From Xylaria sp. FL1777 (taxonomy: Eukaryota; Ascomycota; Sordariomycetes; Xylariales; Xylariaceae), in assembly GCA_022578965.1 (NCBI GenBank), contig MU400841.1, positions 1-32,899 of the forward strand: a stretch of DNA of 32,899 bases, given 5' to 3'. Of the stretch, positions 1-11,330 are shown in pieces (position 1 is the stretch's first letter; every line of letters starts with the position of its first letter). The notes under the pieces are model-generated. The model did no database searches and was not told the DNA's origin. It saw only the letters and a program-made list of their open reading frames with translations. The translations under genes and the position numbers were made by a program.

Positions 1-829
1 ATAAATATTATTAGCTAATTAAAGTATAATTATATTAAAAAATAGTTACTAAAAGCAAAAAAGCTTAAAAATTATAATTTAAAGCTTAACTAAAAGCAAA
101 AATAAAACAAAGTATAATAATATTTAAAGTATTAAAAAAAACAAGCATTTAAACATTTTATAAAGAAAAATTAAAAAATAAAATAAACATTTGCTAAAAA
201 AGCAGCAAATAGCTAAAAAAACTAAAGCTTTACGTAAAGTTTAATATAATAATTAAAAAAATTAATTTAAAATTAAATTTATATATTAAAAAAAAAAGTA
301 TAATATTTTAATTAACTTAAAAATATAAGTTAATATAATTTTATTTAAAGTAATAAAACAAAATAAAATTCTTTAAAAATATAAGCAAAAATCTTAAAAA
401 TTTAAAAGATTTAATAAAAATACTTTTAGCTATAATAATAGTTGCATACTTAAAAAAACCAAACTTTTTAATATATTTATATAAAAACATAAAAAGCAAA
501 TTGTATTAAATATTACTAATATATTTAATTATAATATTATTTTAAGAATACTATAGTTAAAAACTAGTAACTTTTTGATTTAATAAAAAGCAAAAACTAT
601 TAATTAAAAAAGTAAAAAATAAAGCAAAAAAATCAAAAAAATCGCAAAAAAAATCCTAAACAAAATACTAAAAATATATTACAGATTTTATAAACTATTT
701 AAAAAAAAAAAAAAAAGAAAACTTCTTAAATATAGCTTATAAAACTACTATATTTTTATTAAAAAAAAATGTTAACTAAAGCTTTATTAAGTATACTACA
801 TAAGCTTAAATAAAACAAACGCTTTATAA
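1..829 (+). other. Probable protease and gag C-terminal part of the chromovirus, unreadable
   Basis: By position this stretch should hold the protease and the connection to reverse transcriptase. It is over 80 percent A+T by eye and I found no motif I would defend. No other gene or repeat was seen here. Its assignment rests only on its place upstream of the reverse transcriptase. Confidence 0.35.
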
Positions 830-1500
830 AAATATATTTAAAAAAACTTAGCAAAAGGATTTCTAAAAAAATCTTAGTTATTTGCTAAATATTTTATAGT
901 ATTAATACTTAAAATAAAAAATAAAAAACAATTAATTAATAAAAAAAAAAACTAATATAGCAAATAATAGTTAACTACTAATTATTAAACGTAATTATTA
1001 TTATAAATAAATACTTCTTTATTTTACTAGTAACTATAAAAAAAAACATTAATTAAGCAAAATAGTTTATAGCAGTTAATATTTTAAATAAATATTATGC
1101 TATTAAAATAGCTAAAAGAAAAAAATAAAAAACTACTATATAAATAGTATATAAACTATATAAATATATAGTTATGTTATAAAAACTATAAAATATACTA
1201 ACTAGCTTTTAATATATAATAATAATAATTTTATAGAAGTTTTTAAACAAGTTTATGTTTATTTACTTAAATAATATCTTAATTTACTTTAAAACACTAA
1301 AAAAACACAAAAAATACATAACTTAAGTATTAAAAACACTTAAACAAGCAAAATTATAACTTAACACAAAAAAATATATATAGCACACATAAAAAATCGA
1401 CTTTTTAAGATTTATAATTACTTTAAAACAAATATAAATTTAATAGTTAAAAATTAATATAATATAAAACTAAAAAATATTTAATTTAGCTATTATTATA
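830..1500 (+). pseudogene. Reverse transcriptase domain of the chromovirus polyprotein (degraded)
   Basis: This domain would copy the element RNA into DNA. The plus frame reading FIYLNNILIY at about 1258-1287 is the family active-site block, with both catalytic aspartates of the YLDD box changed to asparagine (GAC/GAT to AAT), the change RIP makes on the opposite strand. It is followed by KTLKKHKKY and, at about 1320-1350, VLKTLKQAKL, the usual helix after the active site. A DFLRFII block near 1400-1420 matches the segment that follows in Ty3/gypsy enzymes. Upstream, about 840-1230, come LAKGFLKKS and further finger and palm blocks, all broken by stops. Loss of both metal-binding aspartates alone would make it inactive. 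Confidence 0.88.
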
Positions 1501-1559
1501 AACATATAACAAACATTAAAATTTTTAAACTATGTTTAAATGTTAATTTAAAACTTTAA

Positions 1560-1985
1560 AAAAATAGCATTTTACTTTATAAAGTATACAAAAAAAAAAA
1601 TATAAAAAAAAATCTTTTTTAATTTTAAAAAAAGCCCAAAAAGTTTTTAAAAAACTAAAACTAAAAGTTACTTCCGACCTTATAATTAAACTACTTAATA
1701 TATAAAAAAAAAAAAAGCTAAAAATAAATGCTTTAAATAGTATAATTATAAAAGTTTTAAAACAATTAAAAAATAACAAAAAATAGCACTTAATAGCTTA
1801 TTATTTTAAAGCACTACAAAACGTAGCATTATAATACTTTATATATAATAAAAAACTGCTTGCAATTATTATAGCACTTAAAAAGTAAAAACTATTCTTT
1901 ATAAAAACTACAAAGCTAATTAAAATTTATTTAGATTATTAAAACTTAATAAAATTTATAACTATACAAAAGATTATTAAACAAC
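1560..1985 (+). pseudogene. RNase H domain of the chromovirus polyprotein (degraded)
   Basis: This domain would remove RNA from the RNA:DNA hybrid during reverse transcription. The plus frame at about 1832-1870 reads IYNKKLLAIIIALKK, the conserved core helix of Ty3/gypsy RNase H with Asp and Glu turned to Asn and Lys. At 1931-1948 the frame reads LDY then a stop then NL, matching the TDHKNL-type block, with His changed to Tyr and Lys/Gln changed to a stop. It follows the reverse transcriptase directly, as expected. A minus-strand open stretch at 1543-1779 overlaps this region and is a shadow of A-rich coding sequence. Confidence 0.82.
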
Positions 1986-2199
1986 ATAAAAATTAAATAG
2001 TTTTTTTTTTTAAGTTTAACTTTAAAATATGTTATATTAAAAGAAAAAAAAACATTTAAGCAAACATACTTAGTTAATAAAGTTAAAAAGAATTTAAAGT
2101 TTTAAAAAAAACATTTAAGTATTATATTCTTAAAAAAATAAAAGCTTAAAAATTAAAGTTATACTTAAAAACTTTACGGATATATAGCTATAATAAGCC

Positions 2200-3010
2200 T
2201 ATAACTTAGAAAAGTTAGCATAATTACAAAAACACAAAAAATCAAAAAATAACAAGCTAATATATAAACATAAAGTTTATTTACTAGAATTTTTACAAAA
2301 CAAGTTTATTAAGAAATTTTATAAATACTTATTATATAAATACTAAAAAGCAACAAAAACAGTTAAACAATTATAAAAAAAATATAATTTTTTAAAACTA
2401 TAAAACATAGTTAAATTTATTATAAAAAAATACAATATTTATAATAAAGCTAAAATAGCTTAACATAAGCTTTATAAACTGCTATAACCTATATAAATAC
2501 TTAAACAAACATAGTACACTATTACTTAAGATTTTATTATAGTACTACTTTTATTAATTAATTTAGTTATAAAAGTATAATATAATAAAATATAAGTTAT
2601 TGTTAATAAACTTACTAAATATGCTTATTTTTTATTGTTTAAAAAAAATACAACAGTTAAACAACTTATATATGCTTTTATATGCTAATATTTAAATAAG
2701 CATAAGCTACTAAAAAAACTTGTTTTAAACTAAAATAAATTGTTTACTTTTAAATTTAAAACTAGCTTTTTTAAACTTATTAGCATTAAACTAAAGTTTT
2801 TAACTGCTTACTACTTATAAACAAATAAACAAATAAAAAAACTAAACTAAATATTAAAACAATATTTATAAAGTTATATTAACTATTAATAAAACAATTA
2901 AATAAAACTATTACTAATAATATAAATTTTATATAATATATTAACAAACAAAAATATAAATATATTTTTACATAAAGCTATTTATAAATAACAAGCAACT
3001 ATTAAAAAAC
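2200..3010 (+). pseudogene. Integrase domain of the chromovirus polyprotein (degraded)
   Basis: This enzyme would insert the DNA copy into the host genome. At about 2450-2480 the frame reads NKAKIA, stop, HKLYKLL, a good match to the segment between the zinc-binding N-terminus and catalytic core in fungal Ty3/gypsy integrases. At 2521-2538 it reads IT, stop, DFI, where the Asp (2530-2532) sits where the first residue of the DDE triad is expected. At 2596-2640 it reads VIVNKLTKYAYFLLF, the highly conserved strand after the first Asp, with Asp of the V-D block now Asn. The second Asp and the Glu could not be placed. Order and spacing fit the flanking RNase H and GPY/F blocks. Confidence 0.82.
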
Positions 3011-3189
3011 AAAAAAAAACATTAATAAAAGCACTTGCTATTTTAATTATAGCACCTTAAGCAAAAACTATTGCAATAAAAATTAAAACGCTATAAGCTA
3101 AACTACAATTATGCCTTTAATTTTTATAACAATAAATATTAATATACTACAATAAAAAACAAACTAAAAAACTAACCTTTAAAAAAGAA

Positions 3190-3660
3190 AACAAAGTTTA
3201 CTTACTACAATAAAAATAAAATATAAACACTAATATTTCTTAAATTAAAACAAAACAACTAAGCAATAAATTAAAATTTAAAAAACTTAGCTCTTTTAAA
3301 ATTAAAAAAGTTATTTTACTTACTAATTATAAACTATTATTACTAAAAAATTTGCAAATTTACCTTATTTTTTACATTTTTTTACTAAAACTAGCATTTA
3401 TTAAAATACTTATTAAAACATAACTAAAAATAAAAACAAATTAAAACGTTTATAAAGTTAAAAGTATACTAAATTCCTGTTAAAACAACAGTAACCTAAA
3501 ATATTTTATTAAATAAAAAAAATATTTATATGCTAACAATATTTAAAAACTTAAAAAACACCTAAAAACTGCTAAAATAGTTATAAATTAGTTTTACTGC
3601 TAATATTTTAATTGCTTAAAACTAGAAAAAAAAAGTTAACTTTAAAAAAAACGTTTAAAA
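3190..3660 (+). pseudogene. GPY/F module and chromodomain at the integrase C-terminus (degraded)
   Basis: The C-terminal end of the polyprotein. About 3193-3410 reads KVYLLQ, then NKLKFKKLSSFKIKKVI, then a block ending IYLIFYIFLLKLA; this is the GPY/F module, with Gly-Pro of the KLGPF core now Ser-Ser. About 3451-3588 reads YKVKSILNS, later YFIK, stop, KKYLYANNI, stop, KLKKHLKTAK. That is a chromodomain in which both aromatic-cage tryptophans have become TAA stops. Chromodomains of this class are known in the family to steer integration toward modified histones in heterochromatin. A short basic tail ends near 3655. The chromodomain is what places the element in the chromovirus branch. Confidence 0.85.
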
Positions 3661-3666
3661 AATTTT

Positions 3667-4120
3667 AATTAAACTTAAATAAAGCAGCTTATGTTGCTTT
3701 AGCTTGCTTTTTTTGTTGTTTTTGCTTTTTTGCTAGCGCTTTTTGTTCTTTTTTAATGCGCTTTATTTTATTTAGTTTATTTAAAAACTAAAGCTTTTGT
3801 TAAACTATTTTAATACTTTTTGCTTTTAAAAAACGTTTTTGTATATAAAGCTAAGCTAACTTACTTAAAACAAAATTAAAGCTATTTTAAGCTCGTTTTA
3901 ATTTCTTTTAAACTAAAAGTAGCTATTGCTTTGCTTGCTTTTCTTTTTTCTTAAAACAACAGTGTTTAAAAACTATATTATTAATTAAGTTAATTAAAAC
4001 CTCTAATTTGTTGCAAAAACAACTAGCGCATATATATTTAAAACAATAAAACATATTATTTGTTATTTTGTATATTAGTAACTAATTAAAACAGCAAAAG
4101 TAAAACATAACTTTATAGCT
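3667..4120 (-). pseudogene. Antisense degenerate reading frame with Cys residues and Lys/Gln-rich C-terminus
   Basis: Read on the minus strand from about 4115 to 3667, one frame keeps codon-like character for about 150 codons with about eight stops, all at codons RIP could produce. It starts with a Cys-containing stretch (including ICASCFCNKLE and, further on, HCCFKKKEKQAKQ). A helical middle includes YIQKRFLKAKSIK, and the tail reads IKKEQKALAKKQKQQKKQAKA. It converges on the chromovirus pol stop with almost no gap. It keeps more CpG than its neighbours. The layout of a Cys cluster followed by a charged coiled coil recalls fungal hypothetical proteins, but I cannot name a family. It may be an accessory antisense ORF of the chromovirus or an unrelated remnant. 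Confidence 0.5.
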
Positions 4121-4396
4121 AATAAAATCAATAAAAAAAACAAAAACAAGTTTTTGTTTTGTTTTAAATAAGCAGTTAGTTTTTTTAATGCGCTTTAATA
4201 TTATAACATATAAAAAAAAAAAAAAACAAAATACTTACAAAAAATTATTAAAACAACAATTCTAAAAAAAAAAAAATAATATTACAAAATTAGCACTAAA
4301 GTAGCCTTTAAAGCAGCTTAATGCTTTTATATATACTTTACACTTTTTTTTTTGCTAGCTAAAGCTAAAGTTATATAATAACTTACTTAGCTTATT
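4121..4396. other. AT-rich spacer with poly-A/T tracts
   Basis: This stretch holds homopolymer A and T tracts between the antisense frame and the minisatellite. On the minus strand it would be the 5' side of the antisense frame. No motif is readable. Confidence 0.4.
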
Positions 4397-4500
4397 AAGC
4401 TTACAATAATTTAAAGTTTACTAAGCTTACAGTAATTTAAAGCTTACTAAGCTTATAATAATTTAGTGCTTACTAAACTTGCAGTAATTTAAAAAAAATT
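4397..4500. repeat. 26-bp minisatellite, four units
   Basis: Four head-to-tail 26-bp units start at 4397, 4423, 4449 and 4475, each beginning AAGCTTAC or a one-to-two-base variant and containing a TAATTTA core. The last unit is the most diverged and runs into a poly-A tract. The array lies upstream of the antisense frame at 3667-4120. Confidence 0.85.
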
Positions 4501-4852
4501 ACTACTTTTCTTATTTTTCCTTTGTTTATATAATTATATACTTTCTATATTTAGTTACTTACTTAGTTCTAGTTCTTTAGCTATTAATTTTTTATAACTG
4601 CTAAGCACTAATACATTTATTACTTTTAATCTTTTAAGACCCCTATTAATGCATAGTAGTAAAAGTACCCTAAAAATCTCCTTAACGGACCACTATTAAG
4701 AATTCTATTGTTACCTATAAATTAAAACCCTAAAGGCAAACCCGTTATATTAATATATAACAAGTCCGTTATATATAATTATTAATAAAGGATTTAGCTA
4801 TAGTTATAATTTAAGAAAGTATTATTAAGAATATATATTAGTAATTAAAGTA
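4501..4852. other. Partly spared tract, possible LTR remnant
   Basis: Base composition rises here, clearest at 4630-4780, which keeps CpG and CC/GG dinucleotides (for example around AACGGACC and CCCGTTATAT). A 7-bp inverted repeat, GTTATAT and ATATAAC around a 4-base centre, sits near 4743-4761, and a second CCGTTATAT copy lies just after it. In the antisense direction it contains AACGG-type sequence of a kind often seen near the start of fungal LTRs, so it could be the 3' LTR of the chromovirus. No partner LTR is in the window, so this stays a guess. No gene was seen. Confidence 0.3.
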
Positions 4853-5176
4853 ACATTGTTATTATATAGAAACAAAAGCAAAAAAAGATATGTTTTAACA
4901 AAACAGCATTTATAAATAACGTTGCTATTATATATAAAAAGCAAAAAAAAATGTGTTTTAATATTGTTGTTATATATAAATAAATGGAAAAAAAAGTGTA
5001 TTTTAGCAAAACAGCGTTTATAAGCAACATTGTTGTTATGTTTAAACAAAAGCAAAAAAAGGTGTATTTTAGCAAAAAAAGAAATATAGCATTTATAAGC
5101 GCTGTTATTATTTTATATTAAAAGCAAAATAGCAAAACCGCGTTTATAAACGTTGTTATTATTATGCAAAAAGCAC
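4853..5176. repeat. Degenerate minisatellite, ~50-74-bp units, about five and a half copies
   Basis: Repeating order of blocks: a GTTGTTAT-type segment, an AAAAGCAAAAAAAG segment, a TTTTAGCAAAACAGC segment, then GTTTATAAGC. Units start near 4853, 4918 (shortened), 4963, 5027 and 5101, with a partial sixth near 5151. Units vary in length because of insertions and deletions. Minus-strand open stretches of 76 codons at 4825-5055 and 4845-5075 are by-products of this repeat, which lacks stops in two frames. Confidence 0.8.
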
Positions 5177-5422
5177 TAATAAAAATTATAATATATAGTA
5201 CGCAACTTTAAAGTAAAAAACAAAATAATGTTATTATTTAAGTTAATATAACAAATATAATCTTAATAATAAATAGGTTTATTATTTTAGTTAATATATT
5301 AAATATAATTTTAAATAACTAGAGTTATTAGTTAATATATGTTTTGTTTATTTATTGTTATTTTTAAGTTTGTTTAGTTGGTTATATATAAGTTATGCAG
5401 TTAAAAATCATCATTTATATAT
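5177..5422. other. AT-rich flank of the first TIR element
   Basis: No gene, motif or repeat could be supported here. It is the sequence into which the first ~6-kb element inserted, ending at the 8-bp target duplication 5423-5430. Confidence 0.4.
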
Positions 5423-5430
5423 TTGTTTTT

Positions 5431-5560
5431 TTATTTTAGGTGCCTTAAACCAGAATAGTTCTTACGTTTATATTTCTTTAGCTATACTACTTTTTTATTA
5501 ATTATAACTTTTTTTACTTTTTTTAATACAAACTTGGAATTTTAGTTTAAAGCAACTATG
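5431..5560 (+). repeat. Outer terminus of TIR element copy 1
   Basis: The TIR at 5431-5455 is followed about 85 bp inward by TTTTAGTTTAAAGCAACTAT at 5540-5559, an inverted copy of the TIR motif. This end therefore also carries a TIR plus subterminal inverted copy, like the opposite end, but without the GC-rich hairpin. Confidence 0.65.
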
Positions 5561-5649
5561 TTGATTTTTTTGCTTATGTTTTTATTTAAAAAACAATAAA
5601 CTATAATTTATTTATATAGCAACTTTAAATCTGTTTAAAGTTATATTTA

Positions 5650-8600
5650 ATTAATTAATTATTATATTTTATACATAGTTATATTTTTTTTGTATTTTTT
5701 TAACGCTTAGTTTTTGTTGTATTGCATACTATAGATTTTTTAACTAAAATATTGTTTTTTTTATTATTATTTTTTTTGCGATTATTTTGCTTGCTTATAT
5801 AGTTTATTATATTAGCGTTTATATTACTTTTTATATTTAAATTAACTAACTTTTTTAATATTATTTTTATTGTTTTTAATTTTAAAGATAATTTTAATTA
5901 TAAAAGTAATAATTTAAATAAAAAATCTGATTTTATACGCTAGCAATAAGTTATAATAAACATATAAAATACTAGTATTATAATTATAATTAAGGCTATA
6001 ATTTTTGTTAGTTTTTAAAAAGATAGCTTTTATTACGAATTATAACTAATAATTAATTAAAGCTATAAATGCGCAAAATAGTTAATGTATTAAAAAACCT
6101 TAAAATTTAATAGCGTTTTTAAAAAGCTAATATTTAAATAAAATTTAAAGAAAACAATGCAAGTTATAATATTGCTAACATTTTTGCATTTTAAAACAAG
6201 CTTTTTACTTTATTTAAATAATTAGCTTTTATTAAATTTAATCTTAAAGCATTTAAAGCTTTTAATAAAAAGCTTTGCTAAATTAAAGATGTTTATAATA
6301 CGTAATAAATTAAAAAGTTACTTTGTTTTTTTTAGTTTTAAATTTAAAACGTATTTTTATGTTTTGTTGCTTTTTTTCTAGGTATTATTACGAATTAGCA
6401 AACTAGGCGTAAATTTTATAACATAACTAAAGCTAATATGCTGTTTTTTTATATTGTTAAAGCATATATAATTATAGCTTTATTATTAAATATATATATA
6501 CTTTTAATAAGCAATTTTTTATAATAATTTATTAGTATTTATTTTTATAGTAGTAAAATATAAACTTAAGTAATTAATACTTCTGCTTAATTTAAGGTAT
6601 ATATTAATTATAATTTTGTTTTAAAACAACGAAATAATATAGCTAAACAAAATTATATATATAATAGGTAATTAACTAATATTTTAATACTTAAATTAAT
6701 AAATATATAGCTTAACTTAAAGCATATTACTTATAATTTAAGTGTTATGTTTATATATAATAATTTTAATTTTAAAAACAATGTTTAAAATCTTAGCATA
6801 AGTTATAAAAATATTATGTAAAATTTAACTAATTGTTTTATAGTTACTAGTTTAAACGTGCTTAGCTTATTTATATAGTTATAATAGCATACTATTATTT
6901 CTTTTAAAAAAAATAGCTTTTTTTTTATTTAATGCTAACTTTAGCTTATATAAATAAAGCAATTAATTATTTATTAATTTATATTGTTTGTTTTTTATTT
7001 AAATTATTACATTTAAAAAAGTTTGCTTTATTTTTAAATATTATATAACTATAAAATAGAATTAGTTATATTTTGCAAACTTTTGCTATTTATAAAAACA
7101 AAAAAAAAATATCTAAAGTATATTAAATTTATAATATTTTATTTTATATTATTTTAAATTATTAAAACTATAATAAATAACTTACAATAATATATAAAAA
7201 TTAAAAAACTACATTTTTTATTTAAGCTATAATAGCTGTTTAAATAAAAGCAAGCAATATATATAACTATAAATAATAAATGTTTTTTGTACTAGCTTTT
7301 TTTTATATTGCGCTAAATTTTATTTAACTAATTTTTTAAACTTTTTAGAATTTTTTTATAAAATATAACGTATAACTTTTTAGCTATAAATAATATATTA
7401 AAAAAAATAAAGTTTAATATTATTAAGCTTTACTATTGCTATATAATAAGTTTTATGCTTATATTTTAGCGTTTTTAATTTATAACTTAGTTAAATTTAA
7501 TATACTATTTTTTAATAAAGTTTAATTAAACTATATTTAAATAGCATTAAAAAGCATAAATTTTATATTACTTAAGCAAAAAATTATAGCTTTATAGTTT
7601 TAATAGTTAAAATATACAAATTAAACAAAAAAATATACTTAAAATAAAAGCAAATTAATTAATATTAAGTTTTAAAGCTATTACTAATATATAAATATTA
7701 TAAAATATTTACTTATAATAATTATAGTAATTTAGCTTAGCAATTATAAAGTGCTATATTAAATTATTTTTTATTTTTTTATTTTTTTTTATAAAAAAAA
7801 ATCTAGTTATTATAAACTAAAATTGTTATATTTTACTTAATTACTTTATTTTAATGTTATAAAACTAGAACTTATAACAAAAATACTATAATTAGGCTTT
7901 ATTTAGTATATTATAGCTAAAAGTAAATAAAAAGGTATTAATTTAGCTTTAAAGCATATTAATAGTGCTTTTATAATTAATATAAAAAATAACAAAAACT
8001 TTATGTAAAATATTTTTGTTATATTTAATTAATTAGCTATTATAAGCTTTTATATTGCTTTAATTTGTAGTAATATAAAATAATTCTTTTAAACATATCA
8101 AAATAAGCAATATATTTTTTTTTTATTAACTAAAATATTATTAAATATACCTGCAAAATATATATTAATAGCAATATTAAAAAATATATTAATAGCTATA
8201 CAATGTTATATAATTTTTTTAATGCGCTAAATTTATTAATAAAAAAAAAGCAATAACTTATTAATATTAAAATTAATAAGTTTAATATTAAGGTTATTTA
8301 ATTAACTAAGGTTTTAATATAGTAAAACATACTAAGTTTAGCTAATAATAATAAACTATTTATTAAAAGTAATAAAAAACAGCAGCTATATATTTTTAAT
8401 TATAAAAAAGCAAAAAAAAAAAAAAGAAAAAACCAAAAAACTATAGCTAAATATAAATTAGCACAAAATATTATATATGTTTTACTTTTTTTGTTTTTTT
8501 TTTTAGCTTTTTAGAATTATTATTTGCTAGCGATTTTTTATTATGCTTTAGTAGTTTAAATTATATTAGTAAATTTATAGCTAGTAATATATTTATATGT

Positions 8601-8799
8601 ATAAAAAAAGCACTCTAAAATAATGTAATTATAGTTAATTTTGCTAAAAATAATAAAACAAAAGTTATAACTACTGCTAAATATAAAGCTAATTAGCTTA
8701 ATTATATATTAAACGTTTAATAAATATTTAATTACTGCTTTGTTTGTATTTTTAGTATTAATTTTAAAGTTAAATAAAGTATATTTTTAGTAGCATTTT
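5650..8799. other. Outer half of TIR element copy 1, degraded coding sequence of unknown strand
   Basis: Long stretches read codon-like with stops only at RIP-prone codons on the plus strand, for example near 6010-6420 and 6730-7100. The opposite strand gives similar stretches (seen in copy 2 near 18670-19080), so I do not commit to a strand. No catalytic motif was recognised. If the plus strand is right, this is the N-terminal half of one very long protein or a separate first gene. Confidence 0.3.
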
Positions 8800-11330
8800 T
8801 AATTTATGCTTTATTTATAAAATGCTTCGCATATTTATTAAAAGCATGCTAGTATATTATAAAAAACTTAACATATAAAACGTAGTTATATTTTTTTTAT
8901 TTATTTTATTTAAATATTTTTATAGCATTATAAACTAAAAAAAACATAATATTTATATTAATTACTTTATTAAATATAGTAGTAATATATTATTAAACTT
9001 TTTTTAGCATAAAATATTTTGTTATGCTATTAATAGCAAAGTTTAAGTATTAATATAAGTTTATAAAATATTTTGCGCAAAATTTCTAAAGCTGTTATTA
9101 TAAAAACTAAAGGATAGTTTTTTTTTAAAGCATAAACTATTAGCGTATTTTTGGTAATAACTTTAATAGTTAGCTAAAGTTATAATAATATAAGTTATAG
9201 CATACTTTTTATTATATATTTTTTTGCTTTTTAATATTTTTATTATTTAGCTGCTATAAAAACTATAAAACATACTTTTTAAAGCATTTTATATTTATAA
9301 ACTTATATATATTTAGCTAAATAGCTTATAGCTTGTTTTTAAACTTTAGTTTAGCTTTAGTTTATTTATTAAGCTTAATTAGCTTAAATTATTTTAGTTT
9401 AAAATTAACCATTAAACTATTTTTATTTTTAAGTTTATTAGTTATAATTAATTAGTAGTTTAATAGTACAAACTATATATAGCTAAACGTTAAGCTTTTT
9501 AATGCGTTATTACTTATGTTTATTATAAAACATAAATTACTTTAATTGTTTTTTAATGGCTTTTTTTTATGCTTTAGTTTAAAAAGTTTAACTTTTTGCG
9601 CTTTTAGTAAATTAAAATACTAATAAAAAGCAAAAAAGAATGCTGTTTTTTATGTTATATTATTTTAAATAGCTTAGCTAAACTTTTGTAATAAGTTTAA
9701 AAGATCTTTAAAAGCAACAAAGCTAAACTAAACAATATATGTTATATTATAAATATTTATTTTTATTTTAAAAGCTATAATAGCAAGCATAATTTAATAA
9801 AAAAAGTTTAACTTTATAAACTTATTATATAACTATTATTAGTTATTAAAACATATATTTATATTATATTTTTAAACAAAGCGCTTTATTTTAATTAAAA
9901 TAAACTTTAATTTTTAAAGCTATATTATTAAAAAATAGCACGTAGCAATAAGCTTTTTTTTGCTATTTATAAAAATAATAGTTTTAGGAATTAAGTATGC
10001 TATATTGCGCTATGTTCTGCTAATTAAAAAACTTAATTGCTAGTAATTTTTTATAATAGTACTTTTTTTTATAAAATAAATAATAAAAAATATATTAAGC
10101 TAATTAATTAAAGCATAAATAAATTGCAATTTTTTTAAATAAGTACTTTACTATTAAAATCTAGCTTTAAGCAATATAAACTTTTAAGCATTTAAGCTTA
10201 ATATAGTAGTATAACTAAACTATAGTATATTTTATAAAATTAATGCTTTTATATAATATATATTAAAGTATGCAATCTAGAAATCTTTTTATTAATAAAC
10301 TATATAAAGCTTATTAATAGCTATAAACGCAATTTTTTATTTAAACAAAGAGTTATAAAGCAAGTTAATAAAGTGTTTTTAAATAGCTTATTTAAGCTTA
10401 AAAATAACATATATAAAGCATTTTAAAGCTAACTTAGCTTATATAGCATTATTTTATTAAACAATAAAAACATACTTTTATAATTATTTATATAATACTA
10501 ATTAACTTTTGTTATATTATTTATTATTAATAATAAACAAGTGTTAAAAATTTAAGTAATTAAGTTAAATTAATTATGTTTTAATTGTTTTAATAAGCAT
10601 AACTGCAAAGTTATTATACTTTATATAATAATTAAAATAGTTTATAACATAATGCTTTTTTTATAACTAATTTAAGCTATTAATATAATATTACTATAAT
10701 AAAATACTATACGTTAAATTAACTTAATTTGCTTAACTTTAAGCTTAAGCTTATATAATTTATTAAATTAATTATAATTTAAAATAGCACTAATAATAGT
10801 TTATATAAAGTTATATTTTAAGATATACTATTAGTTATGTTTTAATTATAATAAAATATGCTATATAAAATACTAAATATAATTATTAAGTAAATGCTTT
10901 AATATTGCATTATTAGCTAGTTTATTTGGTTTATTAAGTTCTTTAATAAATTTTAAAAGTTTTAAAGCTGTTAGTTTTTTTAAAAAATAACTATTAATTA
11001 AGCTAAAGCTAAAATTATTAAAAGTTTGCGGTTTTATAATAAAGTAAAAAAATAATACTAGTTAATAAATTAATAAATAAAGCTTAACTTTTAACCGTTT
11101 AAGCTTAAAACACTATAATATAATAAAATATTTTAATTATAAAGTTAGCGCTAAATATAAGTATTACTATAAAAAGCTTTAAGCAATGTTATAATTATTT
11201 TTTTTAAGTTTTGTTAGCAAATAATCTATAGGTATAAATAGTATATATATGTATGCAAAGTAAACCTTAGCTTAAAAATCAATAAAGGTTCTTTAAACTA
11301 AAATATATAAAACGTAAGCTTTAAACCTAT
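8800..11330 (+). pseudogene. Large degraded reading frame of TIR element copy 1, unrecognised protein
   Basis: A plus-strand frame stays codon-like for much of this interval, with most stops at TAA/TAG codons that CAA, CAG, CGA or TGG would give after RIP. Near 9060-9190 the translation contains NILRKISKAV, then IKTKG, stop, FFFKA. Near 9560-9660 it contains NTNKKQKRMLFFML. Near 10080-10150 a charged helical block ends in an NKYFTIKI-like segment. The Thr-Lys-Gly block followed by these segments weakly recalls the DUF3435 family (fungal tyrosine recombinase-like proteins), but no catalytic Arg-His-Tyr set is readable, and TIRs with an 8-bp duplication would be unusual for such an enzyme. Presumed transposase by position; function unproven. 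Confidence 0.4.

Larger units (their letters stand above)
1..3665 (+). mobile_element. Ty3/gypsy chromovirus pol region, 5'-truncated by window, RIP-degraded
   Basis: This is the pol half of an LTR retrotransposon of the Ty3/gypsy superfamily, chromovirus branch. Interrupted plus-strand translation gives, in order, reverse transcriptase, RNase H, integrase, GPY/F module and chromodomain, which is the canonical Ty3/gypsy order (copia places integrase before reverse transcriptase). Every domain is full of stops at codons that C-to-T or G-to-A change would create, so the element is dead. The gag region and 5' LTR lie upstream of the window. No LTR can be assigned on the 3' side because its partner is not visible. 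The call is strong because several independent motifs fall in the right order and spacing. Confidence 0.88.

Noticed and set aside
1543..1779. Minus-strand open stretch of 78 codons, Phe-rich
   Set aside because: It is antisense to the RNase H part of the chromovirus. Its Phe/Leu-rich product simply reflects A-rich coding sequence read backwards.
4723..4735. Telomere-like AAACCCTAAA
   Set aside because: Single occurrence, no array; chance match.
4825..5075. Two overlapping minus-strand open stretches of 76 codons
   Set aside because: Both are products of the minisatellite, which lacks stops in those frames; composition is low complexity and there is no gene-like context.
4853..5176. CRISPR array
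   Set aside because: The units are diverged head-to-tail repeats without unique spacers of constant length, and the organism is eukaryotic.
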